Assembly (NCBI RefSeq): GCF_014652375.1
Contig: NZ_BMYR01000005.1
Location: 124,001 to 188,000 of the forward strand
Length of the DNA: 64,000 nt
From: Alishewanella tabrizica
GTDB taxonomy: Bacteria; Pseudomonadota; Gammaproteobacteria; Enterobacterales; Alteromonadaceae
Direction of reading: 5' to 3'
Positions 43,356 to 54,195 of this stretch are shown piece after piece; within the stretch, counting starts at the first letter, position 1, and the number at the start of each line of letters is the position of its first letter. A program made the translations under genes and the position numbers. A model generated the notes under the pieces. It made no database searches. It saw nothing but the letters and a program-made list of their open reading frames with translations, and had not been told where the DNA came from.

Positions 43356-44419
43356 TTAAGGCTACCTTTCGCTTTGTGGCCATAGGTGCGAGGGCGTGTG
43401 TAATAATCAATCAGAGGTACACACATGTTGGCAAGTAGCACTGCAAAGGCAACGGCATCTGGATAGCCACCAAAAGTACGTATAACATACACCAAGACAC
43501 CAATAAGTACGCCGTAATAGAGTCGGCCGCGATCGGTGGTGGATGCCGATACTGGATCGGTAGCGATAAAAAATGCCGCTAACATGGTGGCGCCACTAAA
43601 CAAATGAAATACAGGACTCGGATTCGCATCTGAAGCGGCTAACCAACCTAAAGCACTGAGCGTAAATAAGCCAAAAAGTAAGGCGGCAGGAATGCGCCAA
43701 CTAATGATCTTTTGCTGAATAAGCAATAAACCACCCGCTAGATAAGCCAGATTAACCCAAAACCATCCCACACCTGCAATACCCTGAAACACGGGTTTAG
43801 TATAACTTTCTGTAAGGGTATAGCCTTGCGCTAAATCTGTTCTTACCATATCAAGCGGCGTTGCCACGGTGATCCCGTCTATCCCTTGTTGCAATTGGGC
43901 AATACTAAAACCACCACAGCTAAACTGCGTAAATACGGCGCAAAACGCATCCAAGGGGCTTAGCGTCACCGCTTGCAGTGGCAATGGTGCCAACCATTGA
44001 GTCATTTGTACTGGAAATGAAATTAACAACAGCACATACGCGGCCATGGCAGGATTAAACAGATTGTTACCTAAGCCGCCATAAAGTTGTTTTACAAAAA
44101 TAATGGCAAAGGCGGTGCCAATCACAATGACCCACCAAGGCGCGTAGGGCGGGATAGACACAGCGAGCAATAAAGCGGTAACTAAGGCGCTATGATCAGT
44201 TAATCGCGGTAACACAGCTTTGCGCCGGATGATTAAGATAACCGCTTCAGCTAGCCAAGCTGTGATAATCGCTAATAGTAGCTGGACTAACACCCCATAA
44301 CCAAAAAAAACCGCCTGAACTGCTATACCCGGCAGGCAGGCAAGGGCAACCCATTGCATAATGGATGACGTACTGCGGCGATTATGATGATGAGGTGAAC
44401 TGGCAATTTTAAAACTCAT
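43352..44419 (-). CDS. rsxD: Electron transport complex subunit RsxD/RnfD
   Basis: The 355-residue membrane protein has about ten helices and a second covalent FMN site in the periplasmic loop motif [12 protein letters not shown] near residue 280. [19 protein letters not shown] and [18 protein letters not shown] are family signatures. It overlaps rsxC and rsxG by four bases at each end. No deviation from the family is seen. Confidence 0.96.
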   Translation of the reverse strand: MSFKIASSPHHHNRRSTSSIMQWVALACLPGIAVQAVFFGYGVLVQLLLAIITAWLAEAVILIIRRKAVLPRLTDHSALVTALLLAVSIPPYAPWWVIVIGTAFAIIFVKQLYGGLGNNLFNPAMAAYVLLLISFPVQMTQWLAPLPLQAVTLSPLDAFCAVFTQFSCGGFSIAQLQQGIDGITVATPLDMVRTDLAQGYTLTESYTKPVFQGIAGVGWFWVNLAYLAGGLLLIQQKIISWRIPAALLFGLFTLSALGWLAASDANPSPVFHLFSGATMLAAFFIATDPVSASTTDRGRLYYGVLIGVLVYVIRTFGGYPDAVAFAVLLANMCVPLIDYYTRPRTYGHKAKGSLK

Positions 44420-46542
44420 CCCTCTTCACCTTCTGACTTAACTGCTGCTTTACGGGCTTTGGCTCGGGCTATCGCGGCGGCAACCGCGGCCTGGCGTGGA
44501 TCTTCGTTGGCAGGTGCGGGTGCTGTGTCAGAGTGACTTATCGGCACGTCGTGCTCTTGTTGCGCTAGTTGTTCGCTGGCATGTTCTGTCGCAGCTTTTT
44601 TAGCTTTGGCACGGGCTATGGCGGCGGCAACCGCGGCTTGACGTGGATCTTCACTTACCGGTGTGGGTGCTGTATCGGCTTCGCCAACCTGTTCAGTCGC
44701 GGCTTTTTTAGCTTTGGCACGGGCTATCGCGGCGGCAACCGCGGCCTGACGTGGATCTTCACTTACCGGTGTGGGTGCTGTAGCGGCTTCGCCAACCTGT
44801 TCAGTCGCGGCTTTTTTAGCTTTGGCACGCGCTATGGCGGCGGCAACCGCGGCTTGACGTGGATCTTCACTTACCGGTGTGGGTGCTGCATCGACTTCGC
44901 CAATCTGTTCAGTCGCGGCTTTCAGCGCTTTTTGCGCTTGATATTCGCGTGCTTGTTGTTTTTTCAATTCGCGTTCTGCCACAATCGCATCATGAGACGT
45001 TTCTGCTATCGACTCAGCCTGTTTTGCCTTAATGCGTGCCAGAGCCTCGGCAACCGCATCTTTGGCACCTGTCTGTTGTTGGTTTTGCTGGCGCTCTGCG
45101 GCAAGTTGCTGATTTCGCGCCAATCGTGCTTGTTTTTCTGCCTCTAAACGGGCGTTTCTTGCTTCAAAGCGCGCTTTGGCCTGCTCAGCCTTTAAGGTTT
45201 CACGTTGTTGCTCACGGATCTCGGCTTTGGCAATACGGTAATATTGCACTAAAGGGATCTCACTTGGACAAACATAAGCACAAGCGCCACATTCGATACA
45301 GTCAGATAAGTGGTATTCTTTAAGCTTGTCGTGATCTTTTGCTTTGCTATACCACAATAACTGTTGTGGTAATAACGTTGCAGGGCAGGCATCTGCACAA
45401 GCGCCACAGCGAATACAATCTAACTCAGGGCCAGCATCAGGTAATTCTTGTGCCGAAGGTGCTAAAATGCAGTTCGTCGTTTTTACCACCGGTACACTGA
45501 GATCCGGTAAGGTAAATCCCATCATGGGGCCACCCATAATCACTTTTTGTTGTGGTTCTGCTTGAAAGCCGCAAAAACTTAATAAATCAGCTACCGGTGT
45601 ACCCAACAAGGCATGGACATTCTGCGGATTAAGTAAGGTTTCACCTGTTACGGTAACAATCCGTGAAATCAGAGGATGATCATCCAATACCGCTTGGGCA
45701 ACAGCAAATAACGTGCCCACATTATGCATCACAATACCGATGTCGGCAGGTCGGCGACCCGCCGGTACTTCTTTATTAGTGAGTAATTGAATAAGCTGTT
45801 TTTCACCGCCCGAAGGATATTTTACCGGTACCGGCCGGACAAAATAATGCTCACGTTGACTACAGGCTGCTTTTAACGCTGCAATAGCAATAGGCTTATC
45901 TTCTTCAATGCCGATTAATACCGCTTTAGGGTTAAGCAACTTACACAGGATATCGATACCTTTGACAATCGTTGTAGGGGCTTCTTGCATCAGGGCGTCA
46001 TCAGCACTAATGTAAGGCTCACATTCAACAGCATTGACGATCAAATAATCTACCGGTTGTTGCATTCCCGCTTTAATATGCGTGGGGAACCCAGCGCCGC
46101 CCATACCTGCAATACCGCTGTCTTGAATGCGTTCTAGGATCATTTGCTGATCAGCCGTGGCAATGTTTAGGGGCTGCCGTGGACGCCACTGCTCTAAGCC
46201 GTCAGGTTCAATTACAAACACCTTTTCAGGCAATGCCGAAGGATGAGGGCTAGTGTGTTCGGTGATGGCTAAAATTGTACCGGATGTAGGTGAATGCACC
46301 GGTACGGTCATTGCATTATCAGCGGAGGTAAGTGCTTGGCCCTTTAACACATATTGACCCTGCGTTACCAAAATTTGCCCAGATACGCCGATGTGCTGCC
46401 GAAACGGCACGTACAATCGGCTGGGTAATGGCATTAACCCTATAGGTTTTCGGCTCGTAATGGATTTACGCACTGGTGGATGGATACCACCATGAAAATC
46501 CCATAGGGTGCCTGCTTGAATTTGTTGAAATAAACTGGGCAC
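44416..46542 (-). CDS. rsxC: Electron transport complex subunit RsxC/RnfC with C-terminal repeats
   Basis: The 708-residue peripheral subunit binds NADH and FMN ([16 protein letters not shown] near 143-155; [13 protein letters not shown]) and two [4Fe-4S] clusters ([12 protein letters not shown] and [12 protein letters not shown] near 370-420). It feeds electrons to RsxB. From about residue 440 the protein continues as a charged coiled coil and then a run of 36-residue repeats rich in alanine and lysine ([19 protein letters not shown]). Such extensions are common in gammaproteobacterial RsxC and vary in length. The stop overlaps rsxD by four bases. Confidence 0.95.
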   Translation of the reverse strand: MPSLFQQIQAGTLWDFHGGIHPPVRKSITSRKPIGLMPLPSRLYVPFRQHIGVSGQILVTQGQYVLKGQALTSADNAMTVPVHSPTSGTILAITEHTSPHPSALPEKVFVIEPDGLEQWRPRQPLNIATADQQMILERIQDSGIAGMGGAGFPTHIKAGMQQPVDYLIVNAVECEPYISADDALMQEAPTTIVKGIDILCKLLNPKAVLIGIEEDKPIAIAALKAACSQREHYFVRPVPVKYPSGGEKQLIQLLTNKEVPAGRRPADIGIVMHNVGTLFAVAQAVLDDHPLISRIVTVTGETLLNPQNVHALLGTPVADLLSFCGFQAEPQQKVIMGGPMMGFTLPDLSVPVVKTTNCILAPSAQELPDAGPELDCIRCGACADACPATLLPQQLLWYSKAKDHDKLKEYHLSDCIECGACAYVCPSEIPLVQYYRIAKAEIREQQRETLKAEQAKARFEARNARLEAEKQARLARNQQLAAERQQNQQQTGAKDAVAEALARIKAKQAESIAETSHDAIVAERELKKQQAREYQAQKALKAATEQIGEVDAAPTPVSEDPRQAAVAAAIARAKAKKAATEQVGEAATAPTPVSEDPRQAAVAAAIARAKAKKAATEQVGEADTAPTPVSEDPRQAAVAAAIARAKAKKAATEHASEQLAQQEHDVPISHSDTAPAPANEDPRQAAVAAAIARAKARKAAVKSEGEEG
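44441..44920 (-). repeat. 108-bp tandem repeats inside rsxC
   Basis: A 108-base unit recurs with exact spacing (GCTTTTTTAGC at 44594, 44702 and 44810), plus a diverged copy at 44441-44528. Each unit encodes 36 residues, including [19 protein letters not shown]. The near identity points to recent duplication or gene conversion and to probable length variation between strains. Confidence 0.9.
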
Positions 46543-46545
46543 GGG

Positions 46546-47097
46546 TTACTCCACCAATTTAACGGGAATTGCTTGTAAATCCCATTTCCAGCGTTCCGCC
46601 GTAACAGGAACAGGAATCATATCAATACAATCTACCGGACAGGGCTCTACACATAGATCACACCCAGTACATTCATCGGCAATGACCGTGTGCATCAATT
46701 TAGACGCCCCTAAAATAGCGTCGACCGGGCAAGCTTGAATGCATTTAGTGCAACCAATGCACTCATCTTCACGGATAAACGCCACACGCTTAATCGAAGG
46801 CTCTTGCGCAGCGTTTAGTGGTTTGGCTTCAACCCCCATTAACTCAGCCAGCTTTTTGATGGTAGCTTCACCACCTGGAGGGCATTTGTTAATCTCATCG
46901 CCATTAGCGATAGCTTCGGCATAGGGTCGGCAGCCAGGATAACCACATTGACCACATTGGGTTTGTGGCAAAATATCGTCAATTTGCTCAACGAGTGGAT
47001 CGCTCTCAACCTTAAAGCGGATTGCGGAGTAGCCTAGTAAAGCACCAAACAACAGCGCCAAGATCCCCAGCGCTAATAATGCAGTCATTAATGTCAT
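46546..47097 (-). CDS. rsxB: Electron transport complex subunit RsxB/RnfB
   Basis: The 183-residue ferredoxin-like subunit has an N-terminal membrane helix, a [20 protein letters not shown] cluster motif near residue 45, and two ferredoxin [4Fe-4S] motifs ([12 protein letters not shown] and [12 protein letters not shown]). It takes electrons from RsxC to the membrane subunits. Spacing to rsxC is only three bases, and the start overlaps rsxA by four. Confidence 0.96.
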   Translation of the reverse strand: MTLMTALLALGILALLFGALLGYSAIRFKVESDPLVEQIDDILPQTQCGQCGYPGCRPYAEAIANGDEINKCPPGGEATIKKLAELMGVEAKPLNAAQEPSIKRVAFIREDECIGCTKCIQACPVDAILGASKLMHTVIADECTGCDLCVEPCPVDCIDMIPVPVTAERWKWDLQAIPVKLVE

Positions 47098-47678
47098 ACC
47101 GTTCTCACCAGACCACTAAATCCCATAAATGCCAATGACATCAATCCTGCAGTAATCATCGCGATAGCGGCACCTTTAAATGGTGTAGGAACATCGGCCG
47201 CAGCCAGGCGCTCCCGTGTTGCGGCAAACAAAATCAGCACTAAAGAAAAGCCTACTGCAGCGCCAAATCCATATAGCGCGGAATTAATAAAATTATGTCG
47301 TGCATTTACGTTTAGTAAAGCGACCCCTAACACAGCGCAATTCGTGGTAATAAGGGGTAAAAAGATACCGAGTAACCGATAAAGACTTGGGCTAGTTTTG
47401 TGCACAACCATTTCAGTAAACTGAACAACCACGGCAATGACCAAAATAAAGCTTAGCGTGCGTAGATACAGTAAATCGAGTGGTGCCAACAAATAGCTGT
47501 CGACTAAATAGCTACAAATTGATGCTAAAGTGAGTACAAAGGTTGTCGCCATCGACATACCAATAGCGGTTTCTAATTTGCCAGAAACGCCCATAAAAGG
47601 GCACAGGCCAAGAAATTTGACCAGGACAAAATTATTCACGAGAACCGTGCTTATCAGCAACAGAAGAAATTCAGTCAT
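47094..47678 (-). CDS. rsxA: Electron transport complex subunit RsxA/RnfA
   Basis: The 194-residue membrane subunit has six helices and the [19 protein letters not shown] and [18 protein letters not shown] signatures, whose cysteines bind the membrane iron-sulfur cluster shared with RsxE. The start at 47678 gives the [10 protein letters not shown] opening of the family; an upstream in-frame start at 47696 lacks support. It is the first gene of the rsxABCDGE-nth operon. The promoter must lie in 47679-47843. Confidence 0.96.
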   Translation of the reverse strand: MTEFLLLLISTVLVNNFVLVKFLGLCPFMGVSGKLETAIGMSMATTFVLTLASICSYLVDSYLLAPLDLLYLRTLSFILVIAVVVQFTEMVVHKTSPSLYRLLGIFLPLITTNCAVLGVALLNVNARHNFINSALYGFGAAVGFSLVLILFAATRERLAAADVPTPFKGAAIAMITAGLMSLAFMGFSGLVRTV

Positions 47679-47843
47679 ATACTTAATTTTCGCCATTCGA
47701 GGCTTATATTATGCAGCCTTGGCAACAGGGTTACAACCGGACAAAATAAAGGGCTTTTGCAAAGCAACAGCCCTAAAGTATCAATTTGCTGCCAGTTGCA
47801 CATTTTAACGTCTAATATACGTATGCAGACAGCGATTGGTTTG

Positions 47844-49769
47844 TTACATCACTTGCGGTTTTCCGATATAAAAGCCTTGTGTCCCATCAATAAATAATGA
47901 TTCAAGCATATGTTTTTCTTCTTGTGTTTCAACACTCTCTGCAAAAACACCCACGCCTAAACGGTGTGCGAGATCAATCATTAACCGCATAAAATACTGA
48001 TTATTTTTGTCATCATCAATGTGACGCGTGTAGCTACCATCCATTTTTACAAAATCAGGTTTAAGATCGCGGAAGAACTTGAATGAGGTGATCCCAACGC
48101 CGAATTTTTCAACGGTAATTCGGGCGCCGGAACGATGCAACATATCAATAAATCGTTTGCTGGTTTTTAGATTTTGTTGCAAGCCAAATTCACTTACTTC
48201 AAATACCAGCTTGCTCGCAATATTGGCATCTTTTAACAAGCGACGCTCCAACCAAATCACAAACTGATCATCATGCACACTGCGCGGTGATAAGTTAATA
48301 CCAAAATACTGATCGTACATACTGCGGTTTTTAATCGTTGTTAATGTGGTTTCAACGATCAAACGATCGATTTCGATAATTTTATCTAATTTTTCAGCCA
48401 TAGCTAAAAAAGAGGCCGTAGGCAGAAGTTCATCTGCGGGATTTTTAAATCTTACAAGAATTTCAGAGTAAGCTTTTGATGCACGGCCCGAAGGTTGGAT
48501 GGTTTGTAAAAACAGACTCAAGCGATTGTGCGTGAGCACGTCTTCAATCACATTTCGCCAATTCTGATTTCCAAAACCATTTGTCGCATTTTCAAGATCA
48601 TTTGTGTCTTTTTGCACGTGCCAAGCATTTGGTTGCTTGGTTTGGGCTAAGCTAATCGATGTATCTGCGGTGGCTAATAATTCACCTAAGGCTTTACCAT
48701 TTTCATAACCCACTAAACCGGTATAAGCAACAGAATCCAGTTCTGACAGTTTTTGAAACTCGTTAAAGCGGCTTTGTAATTGCGAGGCAAAATTTTCTGC
48801 TTCTTTAGGGGTAACTTTAGGTAATAAAATGCCAAAGTCAGAGGCATTAAGCCGGAATAATTGACTATTTTTATAGGTAGCCGAAACGCGCTTGAGTATG
48901 TCAGATACTTCTTTAATATACTGATCGCCTTCGTGATATCCACGTGATTGATTTATGCTCTGTAGCTCAGTGCAACGAGTAATCCCAAAAATACCGAATT
49001 CTGTGTCGGTAGCAGCATGGATCTGTTCTTCATAAAGTTGAACTAGACGATTACGATTGGCTAAACCGGTAACCTGATCCTTATAAGCTTCCTCCGCTAT
49101 TTTTTGTGCCTCAGCAGTCATTTTGGTGTGCTGTTGCTGCGTGTGTTGCGCCAGTTTATTTAAGGCAATACCAATTTCGGCTAACTCAGTAGGCAATTGG
49201 CTAATATTGGGTTTTGCCGGAGAGCTTTGGCTTAAAAAGCCATAAATAATTTCATTTACGGCTTGAGCGATCTCACGGTATTGTTTTTGAAGGCTGTTTT
49301 TAGCAAACACGAGGGGCAAGCCACAGAATAAGAGTGGCAGCAATAGCAAGTAAAACAGTAGGCTTTGTAAGGTGGCTAAAAGCGCGCTTTGATCAAGCTC
49401 ATAACTTATCAAGAGCTCTTGTACAGGTTCTTGTAACTTTACGCGTCGTGGAGTGTATCCTACCCATTGCAGCAACGTTTGGATAAACGGCGTAGTGTGT
49501 GATGTGCTGTTTTGTTCAAACAAGACGGTGCCATCTAAACGGCTTACTTGCAAACTTTTTAAGGTAAAGCTGCGCTCTAGTTGGCGACTAAGTGATTTAC
49601 CATCGGGCGTAACATGGGTGGCAATGATCTGTTCAATAATTGTTTTGGTGTGCTGCTCTTGCTGGATTAACAGCGTTTTGCCACTAAAAAGAAATGCAAT
49701 CACTAAACAGCAAATTAAAAGTAGGGCAGTTACCAATTGAGCCGTAAGTAAAGTGCGGAAATTCTTCAT
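47844..49769 (-). CDS. Degenerate GGDEF/EAL membrane protein (CsrD/LapD-like)
   Basis: The 641-residue protein has two membrane helices (about 10-29 and 131-156) enclosing a periplasmic domain like LapD_MoxY, then a coiled linker, a GGDEF-like domain (about 228-385) and an EAL-like domain (about 400-641). The GGDEF signature is replaced by NASDF (308-312), the EAL by EIL (436-438), and the DDFG of active phosphodiesterases by EKFG (554-557). K575 and E-S-V-E-T near 611-615 remain. It is therefore unlikely to make or cleave c-di-GMP and may be a sensor or a CsrD-like factor that targets CsrB/C RNA decay. It is a single gene. Confidence 0.82.
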   Translation of the reverse strand: MKNFRTLLTAQLVTALLLICCLVIAFLFSGKTLLIQQEQHTKTIIEQIIATHVTPDGKSLSRQLERSFTLKSLQVSRLDGTVLFEQNSTSHTTPFIQTLLQWVGYTPRRVKLQEPVQELLISYELDQSALLATLQSLLFYLLLLPLLFCGLPLVFAKNSLQKQYREIAQAVNEIIYGFLSQSSPAKPNISQLPTELAEIGIALNKLAQHTQQQHTKMTAEAQKIAEEAYKDQVTGLANRNRLVQLYEEQIHAATDTEFGIFGITRCTELQSINQSRGYHEGDQYIKEVSDILKRVSATYKNSQLFRLNASDFGILLPKVTPKEAENFASQLQSRFNEFQKLSELDSVAYTGLVGYENGKALGELLATADTSISLAQTKQPNAWHVQKDTNDLENATNGFGNQNWRNVIEDVLTHNRLSLFLQTIQPSGRASKAYSEILVRFKNPADELLPTASFLAMAEKLDKIIEIDRLIVETTLTTIKNRSMYDQYFGINLSPRSVHDDQFVIWLERRLLKDANIASKLVFEVSEFGLQQNLKTSKRFIDMLHRSGARITVEKFGVGITSFKFFRDLKPDFVKMDGSYTRHIDDDKNNQYFMRLMIDLAHRLGVGVFAESVETQEEKHMLESLFIDGTQGFYIGKPQVM

Positions 49770-49918
49770 GGATTTAGATTACCAAAGTTATCGGTCCCTG
49801 GACGATAGTCAAGCCTATTGTCCTGCGATTAGCTTTGCATATTAAAGCAAAAAAAACGTTAAAAATAAATAATTAACGATAATTGATTTGGGCAGGACGA
49901 GAAAGTAATGATTTGAAG

Positions 49919-49995
49919 TGGCTCCCCAGACTGGACTCGAACCAGTGACCTACGGATTAACAGTCCGCCGCTCTAACCAACTGAGCTACTAGGGA
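49919..49995 (-). tRNA. tRNA-Asn (GTT), copy 1
   Basis: The minus strand gives a full cloverleaf: acceptor TCCCTAG with CTGGGGA, anticodon loop ACTGTTAAT (anticodon GTT), T-arm GGTTCGAGTCC, and an encoded CCA end. It is one of three identical copies in tandem. Confidence 0.97.
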
Positions 49996-50017
49996 ACAAA
50001 AATATGGTGAAAAAAAT

Positions 50018-50094
50018 TGGCTCCCCAGACTGGACTCGAACCAGTGACCTACGGATTAACAGTCCGCCGCTCTAACCAACTGAGCTACTAGGGA
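50018..50094 (-). tRNA. tRNA-Asn (GTT), copy 2
   Basis: Identical over 77 bases to the neighbouring copies, with the same GTT anticodon and encoded CCA. It is separated from copy 1 by 22 bases. Confidence 0.97.
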
Positions 50095-50131
50095 AGGGTG
50101 GTGCTTTTTAACTATATGTCGAATTGGCTGT

Positions 50132-50208
50132 TGGCTCCCCAGACTGGACTCGAACCAGTGACCTACGGATTAACAGTCCGCCGCTCTAACCAACTGAGCT
50201 ACTAGGGA
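50132..50208 (-). tRNA. tRNA-Asn (GTT), copy 3
   Basis: Identical over 77 bases to the other two. It is separated from copy 2 by 37 bases and is the first of the three to be transcribed. Confidence 0.97.
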
Positions 50209-50710
50209 ACAGCATTCAACGGGGCGCAATACTAATGCCAGCCAATCGACCTGTCAACACTTTGCCATACGGATTTTTACGTTAACAGCTTACTTGCATA
50301 TTGTTTCAGCATAATGCGGATTTTTAAACCAGTTGCGGTGGAATAAATCGTCAGGATTTGTCCAGCAACAAGTGCCGCTATTGCCTTAAAAAGTTACCCA
50401 CAGAAGCTGTGGATAACTCTGTGGATTTCTGGTTACTGAATGCAGCTAACCCTTGCCACTGCTTCATTTGCTCTCGGTCAATAGGTTTTGATTAAAATAT
50501 TTTACCTTTTAAAATCAAACACTTAAGATTTTTGTTGTTCAGCGCAGCTTTTTTGTATTAAAAAAAACACGTCCAGCGCTTGGAAAGCGAGCTTGTGTAC
50601 TGTTTTAAAGGGATAATGCCCAAATGCAGTAAAAGCTTATTTAAGGCTAGGCATGGTGCTGCGTCTGGCTTTTCTCTACAATAAGCTGTCTTTTAAGAAC
50701 AGTTGCCATT
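50209..50710. other. Intergenic region between the tRNA-Asn cluster and the MATE gene
   Basis: The stretch has no reading frame I can support. It must hold the tRNA promoter near its left end and the MATE promoter near its right end. It contains three DnaA-box-like sites (50394-50428), an AT-rich imperfect palindrome (about 50486-50520; TTTTGATTAAAA against TTTTAAAATCAAA) and poly-A/T runs near 50520-50560. Confidence 0.7.
50394..50428. promoter_or_regulatory. Cluster of DnaA-box-like sequences
   Basis: TTACCCACA (50394-50402) differs from the TTATCCACA consensus by one base, TGTGGATAA (50408-50416) is a perfect box on the other strand, and TGTGGATTT (50420-50428) is a two-mismatch box. The trio is followed within 60 bases by AT-rich sequence. 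Neither dnaA nor mnmG/mioC is near, so this is unlikely to be the main origin. Confidence 0.45.
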
Positions 50711-52060
50711 ATGAGTACAGCACCGATATCCGACAATCCCCTCTTAACGGCTGCCATGCCTCCCTTATTAAAACGACTAACCTGGCCCGTAATGGCAGGG
50801 ATGTTAACGTTAATGAGTTTCAATTTAGTGGACACGTTTTTTATCAGTCTGTTGGGGACGCAACAATTAGCGGCCATCAGTTTTACTTTTCCCGTTACCT
50901 TTACCCTAATTAGTTTGGCAATAGGGCTGAGTATTGGTACCTCTGCCGTTACTGCTAAGGCATTAGGTTCTGGCCAAACCGACAATGCCCGCAATGATAG
51001 TTTAGGGGCGCTCTGGTTATCTGTACTCTTAGTCTCGCTTTTAGCATTACTCTGTTATTGGCTATTAGATCCGATATTCTTACTGTTGGGCGCGACGCCT
51101 GATATTTTGGGTTATATCCGTGAATATATGGTGATCTGGTTAGCAGGTTCAATGCTGCTGGTTACGCCTATGATTGGTAATGCCATTTTACGGGCGGCGG
51201 GTGAGACTAAAATTCCCAGTTTAGTCATGGCCAGTAGTGGCGTAGTCAATGCCGTATTAGATCCCATTTTAATTTTTGGAATAGGACCCATACCTGCAAT
51301 GGGGATGACTGGCGCGGCCATTGCTACAGTGGTGTCTTGGTTAGCTGGGTTTATTTTCATCCTGTATTGGTTAAAGGTGAAGAGGGGCTTAATATCACAC
51401 TGGCTAATGCCATGGACCCTTTTTATCTCCGTGAGCCGTAAAATTTTACACATTGGTTTACCCGCAGCGGGTGCTAATATGCTAACACCACTTGCCATGG
51501 CTGTATTAACCGCAATAATGGCAACATATGGGCCTGAAGCCGTCGCCGCGTTTGGCGTTGGGGCAAGACTTGAAAGTTTGGCGTGTTTAGTCATCTTAGC
51601 GTTATCGATGACCTTACCTCCGGTCATTAGCCAAAATTTCGGTGCAGGCCAATTCGCTCGCGTACGCGATGCGTATCAGCTGTGCTGTCGGTTTGTGTTA
51701 ATTTGGCAAGCTGTGCTTTATGGCATATTGGCGCTATTAGCTTATCCAATTGCCGCGGTGTTTACTGATAATCCGCAAGTTGCCACGTATTTGCGCTGGT
51801 TTATTTGGATCATGCCATTGGCTTACGGATTGCAAGGTATCATTATTTTAACTAACTCATCTTTTAATGCGCTACATTTGCCAGCAAAAGCGGTTGTGCT
51901 GAGCGTATTTCGTTTATTTATTTGTTATGTGCCCTTAGCATGGCTTGGCGGCGTATTACTGGGCGTTGTTGGTGTGTTTATTGGCTGTATTATTGCGAAT
52001 GTTCTTACCGCAGCCACCGCGTATTTTTGGTATCAGCGGGTGCTTTTGCGTTTTGCTTAA
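50711..52060 (+). CDS. MATE-family efflux protein
   Basis: The 449-residue protein has twelve predicted helices in two related halves and typical MATE segments: PPLLKRLTWPVMAGMLTLMS at the start and SMTLPPVISQNFGAGQFARV in the middle, with GLPAAGANMLTPLAMAVLTA opening the second half. MATE carriers export organic cations or drugs in exchange for sodium or protons. It lies 12 bases before uvrB, so a shared transcript is likely. Substrates are unknown. No ribosome site stands out beyond a weak purine stretch. Confidence 0.88.
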   Translation: MSTAPISDNPLLTAAMPPLLKRLTWPVMAGMLTLMSFNLVDTFFISLLGTQQLAAISFTFPVTFTLISLAIGLSIGTSAVTAKALGSGQTDNARNDSLGALWLSVLLVSLLALLCYWLLDPIFLLLGATPDILGYIREYMVIWLAGSMLLVTPMIGNAILRAAGETKIPSLVMASSGVVNAVLDPILIFGIGPIPAMGMTGAAIATVVSWLAGFIFILYWLKVKRGLISHWLMPWTLFISVSRKILHIGLPAAGANMLTPLAMAVLTAIMATYGPEAVAAFGVGARLESLACLVILALSMTLPPVISQNFGAGQFARVRDAYQLCCRFVLIWQAVLYGILALLAYPIAAVFTDNPQVATYLRWFIWIMPLAYGLQGIIILTNSSFNALHLPAKAVVLSVFRLFICYVPLAWLGGVLLGVVGVFIGCIIANVLTAATAYFWYQRVLLRFA

Positions 52061-52072
52061 CTTGAGGTTTTT

Positions 52073-54082
52073 ATGTCACGCGCGTTTGAATTAGTCTCAG
52101 AGTACCAACCTGCCGGAGATCAACCGGAAGCCATTAAAAAAATAGTAGAAGGGCTAACGAATGGGTTAGCGCATCAAACATTACTTGGGGTAACGGGCTC
52201 GGGCAAAACCTTCACGATGGCAAATGTGATTGCTAACGTAGGACGGCCTACATTAATTATGGCGCACAATAAAACGCTGGCAGCACAGTTATACGGTGAG
52301 ATGAAGGCCTTTTTCCCACACAACGCGGTGGAATATTTTGTCTCTTATTACGATTACTATCAACCGGAAGCCTATGTGCCTTCTACGGATACCTTTATTG
52401 AGAAAGATGCCTCTATAAATGAGCATATTGAACAGATGCGGTTATCGGCCACCAAGGCGTTAATGGAAAGGCGCGATGTGGTGATTATTGCCTCGGTGTC
52501 TGCCATTTATGGATTAGGCGATCCGCAATCGTACATGCAAATGTTGTTACACCTTAAGCAAGGCGATATTGTTGATCAGCGTTTTATTTTACGCCGCTTA
52601 GCTGAATTGCAATATACGCGCAATGACTTGGCATTTGAACGTGCGACCTATCGTGTTCGTGGCGAAGTGATTGATATTTTTCCGGCAGAATCTGACGATA
52701 TTGCGGTGCGCATTGAGCTGTTTGATGAAGAGATTGAACGCATCAGCTTATTTGATCCCTTGACAGGGGCCGTTGAAAAAATCGTGACGCGTTACACCGT
52801 ATACCCTAAAACGCACTATGTGACCCCACGTGAAACCATTTTATCTGCCGTGGAGCAAATAAAGGTAGACCTGGCCGCACGGCGCAGTGAGCTGCTCGCT
52901 GCCAATAAATTAGTAGAAGAGCAACGTTTAGCCCAGCGTACTCAATTTGATATTGAGATGATGATTGAGCTCGGGTATTGCTCGGGTATCGAAAACTATT
53001 CTCGGTATTTGTCAGGTCGAGATCCCGGTGGACCACCGCCAACGTTGCTAGAGTATTTCCCAGATGATGGTTTGATGTTTATTGACGAATCACACGTGAC
53101 TATTTCGCAAATTGGCGCCATGTACAAAGGTGATCGTTCTCGCAAAGAGAATTTGGTTAATTATGGCTTTCGTTTGCCTTCCGCGCTGGATAATCGTCCA
53201 CTCAAGTTTGAAGAGTTTGAAATTATTGCGCCGCAACGTGTCTATGTTTCAGCTACCCCCGCCGCTTACGAATTAACGCATTCAGCCGGTGAAGTAATAG
53301 AACAAGTGGTCAGGCCGACGGGGTTGGTCGATCCTGAAATTGAAATTCGGCCCGTGACCAGTCAGGTAGACGATTTAATGTCAGAAGCGATATTACGCGC
53401 CGCAAAGGGGGAGCGTGTACTGGTAACGACGTTAACGAAAAAAATGGCAGAAGATTTAACGGAATACTTGCACGAACATCAAATCCGCGTCCGTTATTTA
53501 CACTCCGATATTGATACGGTTGAACGTATGGAAATTATTCGGGATCTGCGTCTTGGTGTGTTTGATGTTTTGGTGGGGATTAATTTACTGCGAGAAGGTC
53601 TCGATATTCCGGAAGTGTCGTTAGTGGCCATACTCGATGCCGATAAAGAGGGGTTTTTACGGTCTGAACGCTCATTGATCCAAACCATAGGCCGGGCTGC
53701 GCGAAACTTAGAGGGGCGCGCTATTTTGTATGCTGATCGCATTACCGACTCCATGCGCCGTGCTATCGATGAAACTGATCGTCGCCGCGCTAAGCAACAG
53801 GCCTTTAACCAACTACATGGCATTGCTCCCAAGGCGATCCGCAAGAAAGTGGCTGATGTGATGGATTTAGGGCAAACGCCACAACAAAATCCGGCTATTG
53901 CCCGCCAAGTAGCGGAGCAACAACGCTTAGTGAAGGGGCGAACGCCTTATCAAATGCAAGCAGAACTAAAACACTTAGAGCAAAAAATGTTGCAGCATGC
54001 GCGTGATTTGGAATTTGAACAAGCCGCGGCCCTGCGCGACCAGGTACAAAGTTTGAAGAAATTATTGTTAGAACTGAGTTAA
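52073..54082 (+). CDS. uvrB: Excinuclease ABC subunit B
   Basis: The 669-residue helicase-like repair protein has Walker [10 protein letters not shown] (residues 39-47), the beta-hairpin region with [20 protein letters not shown] in two parts, the DEXH-type [18 protein letters not shown], helicase motif [11 protein letters not shown], and a C-terminal UVR domain ([20 protein letters not shown]). It loads onto damaged DNA with UvrA and recruits UvrC. Length is standard. A TTGAGG site precedes the ATG. Confidence 0.97.
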   Translation: MSRAFELVSEYQPAGDQPEAIKKIVEGLTNGLAHQTLLGVTGSGKTFTMANVIANVGRPTLIMAHNKTLAAQLYGEMKAFFPHNAVEYFVSYYDYYQPEAYVPSTDTFIEKDASINEHIEQMRLSATKALMERRDVVIIASVSAIYGLGDPQSYMQMLLHLKQGDIVDQRFILRRLAELQYTRNDLAFERATYRVRGEVIDIFPAESDDIAVRIELFDEEIERISLFDPLTGAVEKIVTRYTVYPKTHYVTPRETILSAVEQIKVDLAARRSELLAANKLVEEQRLAQRTQFDIEMMIELGYCSGIENYSRYLSGRDPGGPPPTLLEYFPDDGLMFIDESHVTISQIGAMYKGDRSRKENLVNYGFRLPSALDNRPLKFEEFEIIAPQRVYVSATPAAYELTHSAGEVIEQVVRPTGLVDPEIEIRPVTSQVDDLMSEAILRAAKGERVLVTTLTKKMAEDLTEYLHEHQIRVRYLHSDIDTVERMEIIRDLRLGVFDVLVGINLLREGLDIPEVSLVAILDADKEGFLRSERSLIQTIGRAARNLEGRAILYADRITDSMRRAIDETDRRRAKQQAFNQLHGIAPKAIRKKVADVMDLGQTPQQNPAIARQVAEQQRLVKGRTPYQMQAELKHLEQKMLQHARDLEFEQAAALRDQVQSLKKLLLELS

Positions 54083-54195
54083 TCGTTTGCTTAATTTTTG
54101 ACCTTGCAGAATAGATCTGTTCAGTTTTCATTAAGTTGCTGACGTTAAGATGGCGCTCAATTAAGTCACTAACGACTAACTATTGTGAGGTCAAG

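Noticed and set aside
44569-45147. 192-residue plus-strand reading frame rich in cysteine and glycine
   Set aside because: It is antisense to the rsxC repeats; its own repetitiveness comes from them, and it has no ribosome site or family resemblance.
49919-50208. CRISPR-like array of regular direct repeats
   Set aside because: The repeats are complete tRNA-Asn genes with short unequal spacers.
50394-50560. Main chromosomal origin of replication
   Set aside because: Only three box-like sites and none of the usual origin neighbours (dnaA-dnaN, mnmG, mioC).
51112-51627. 171-residue minus-strand frame inside the MATE gene
   Set aside because: Antisense shadow; composition follows the hydrophobic codons of the real gene.
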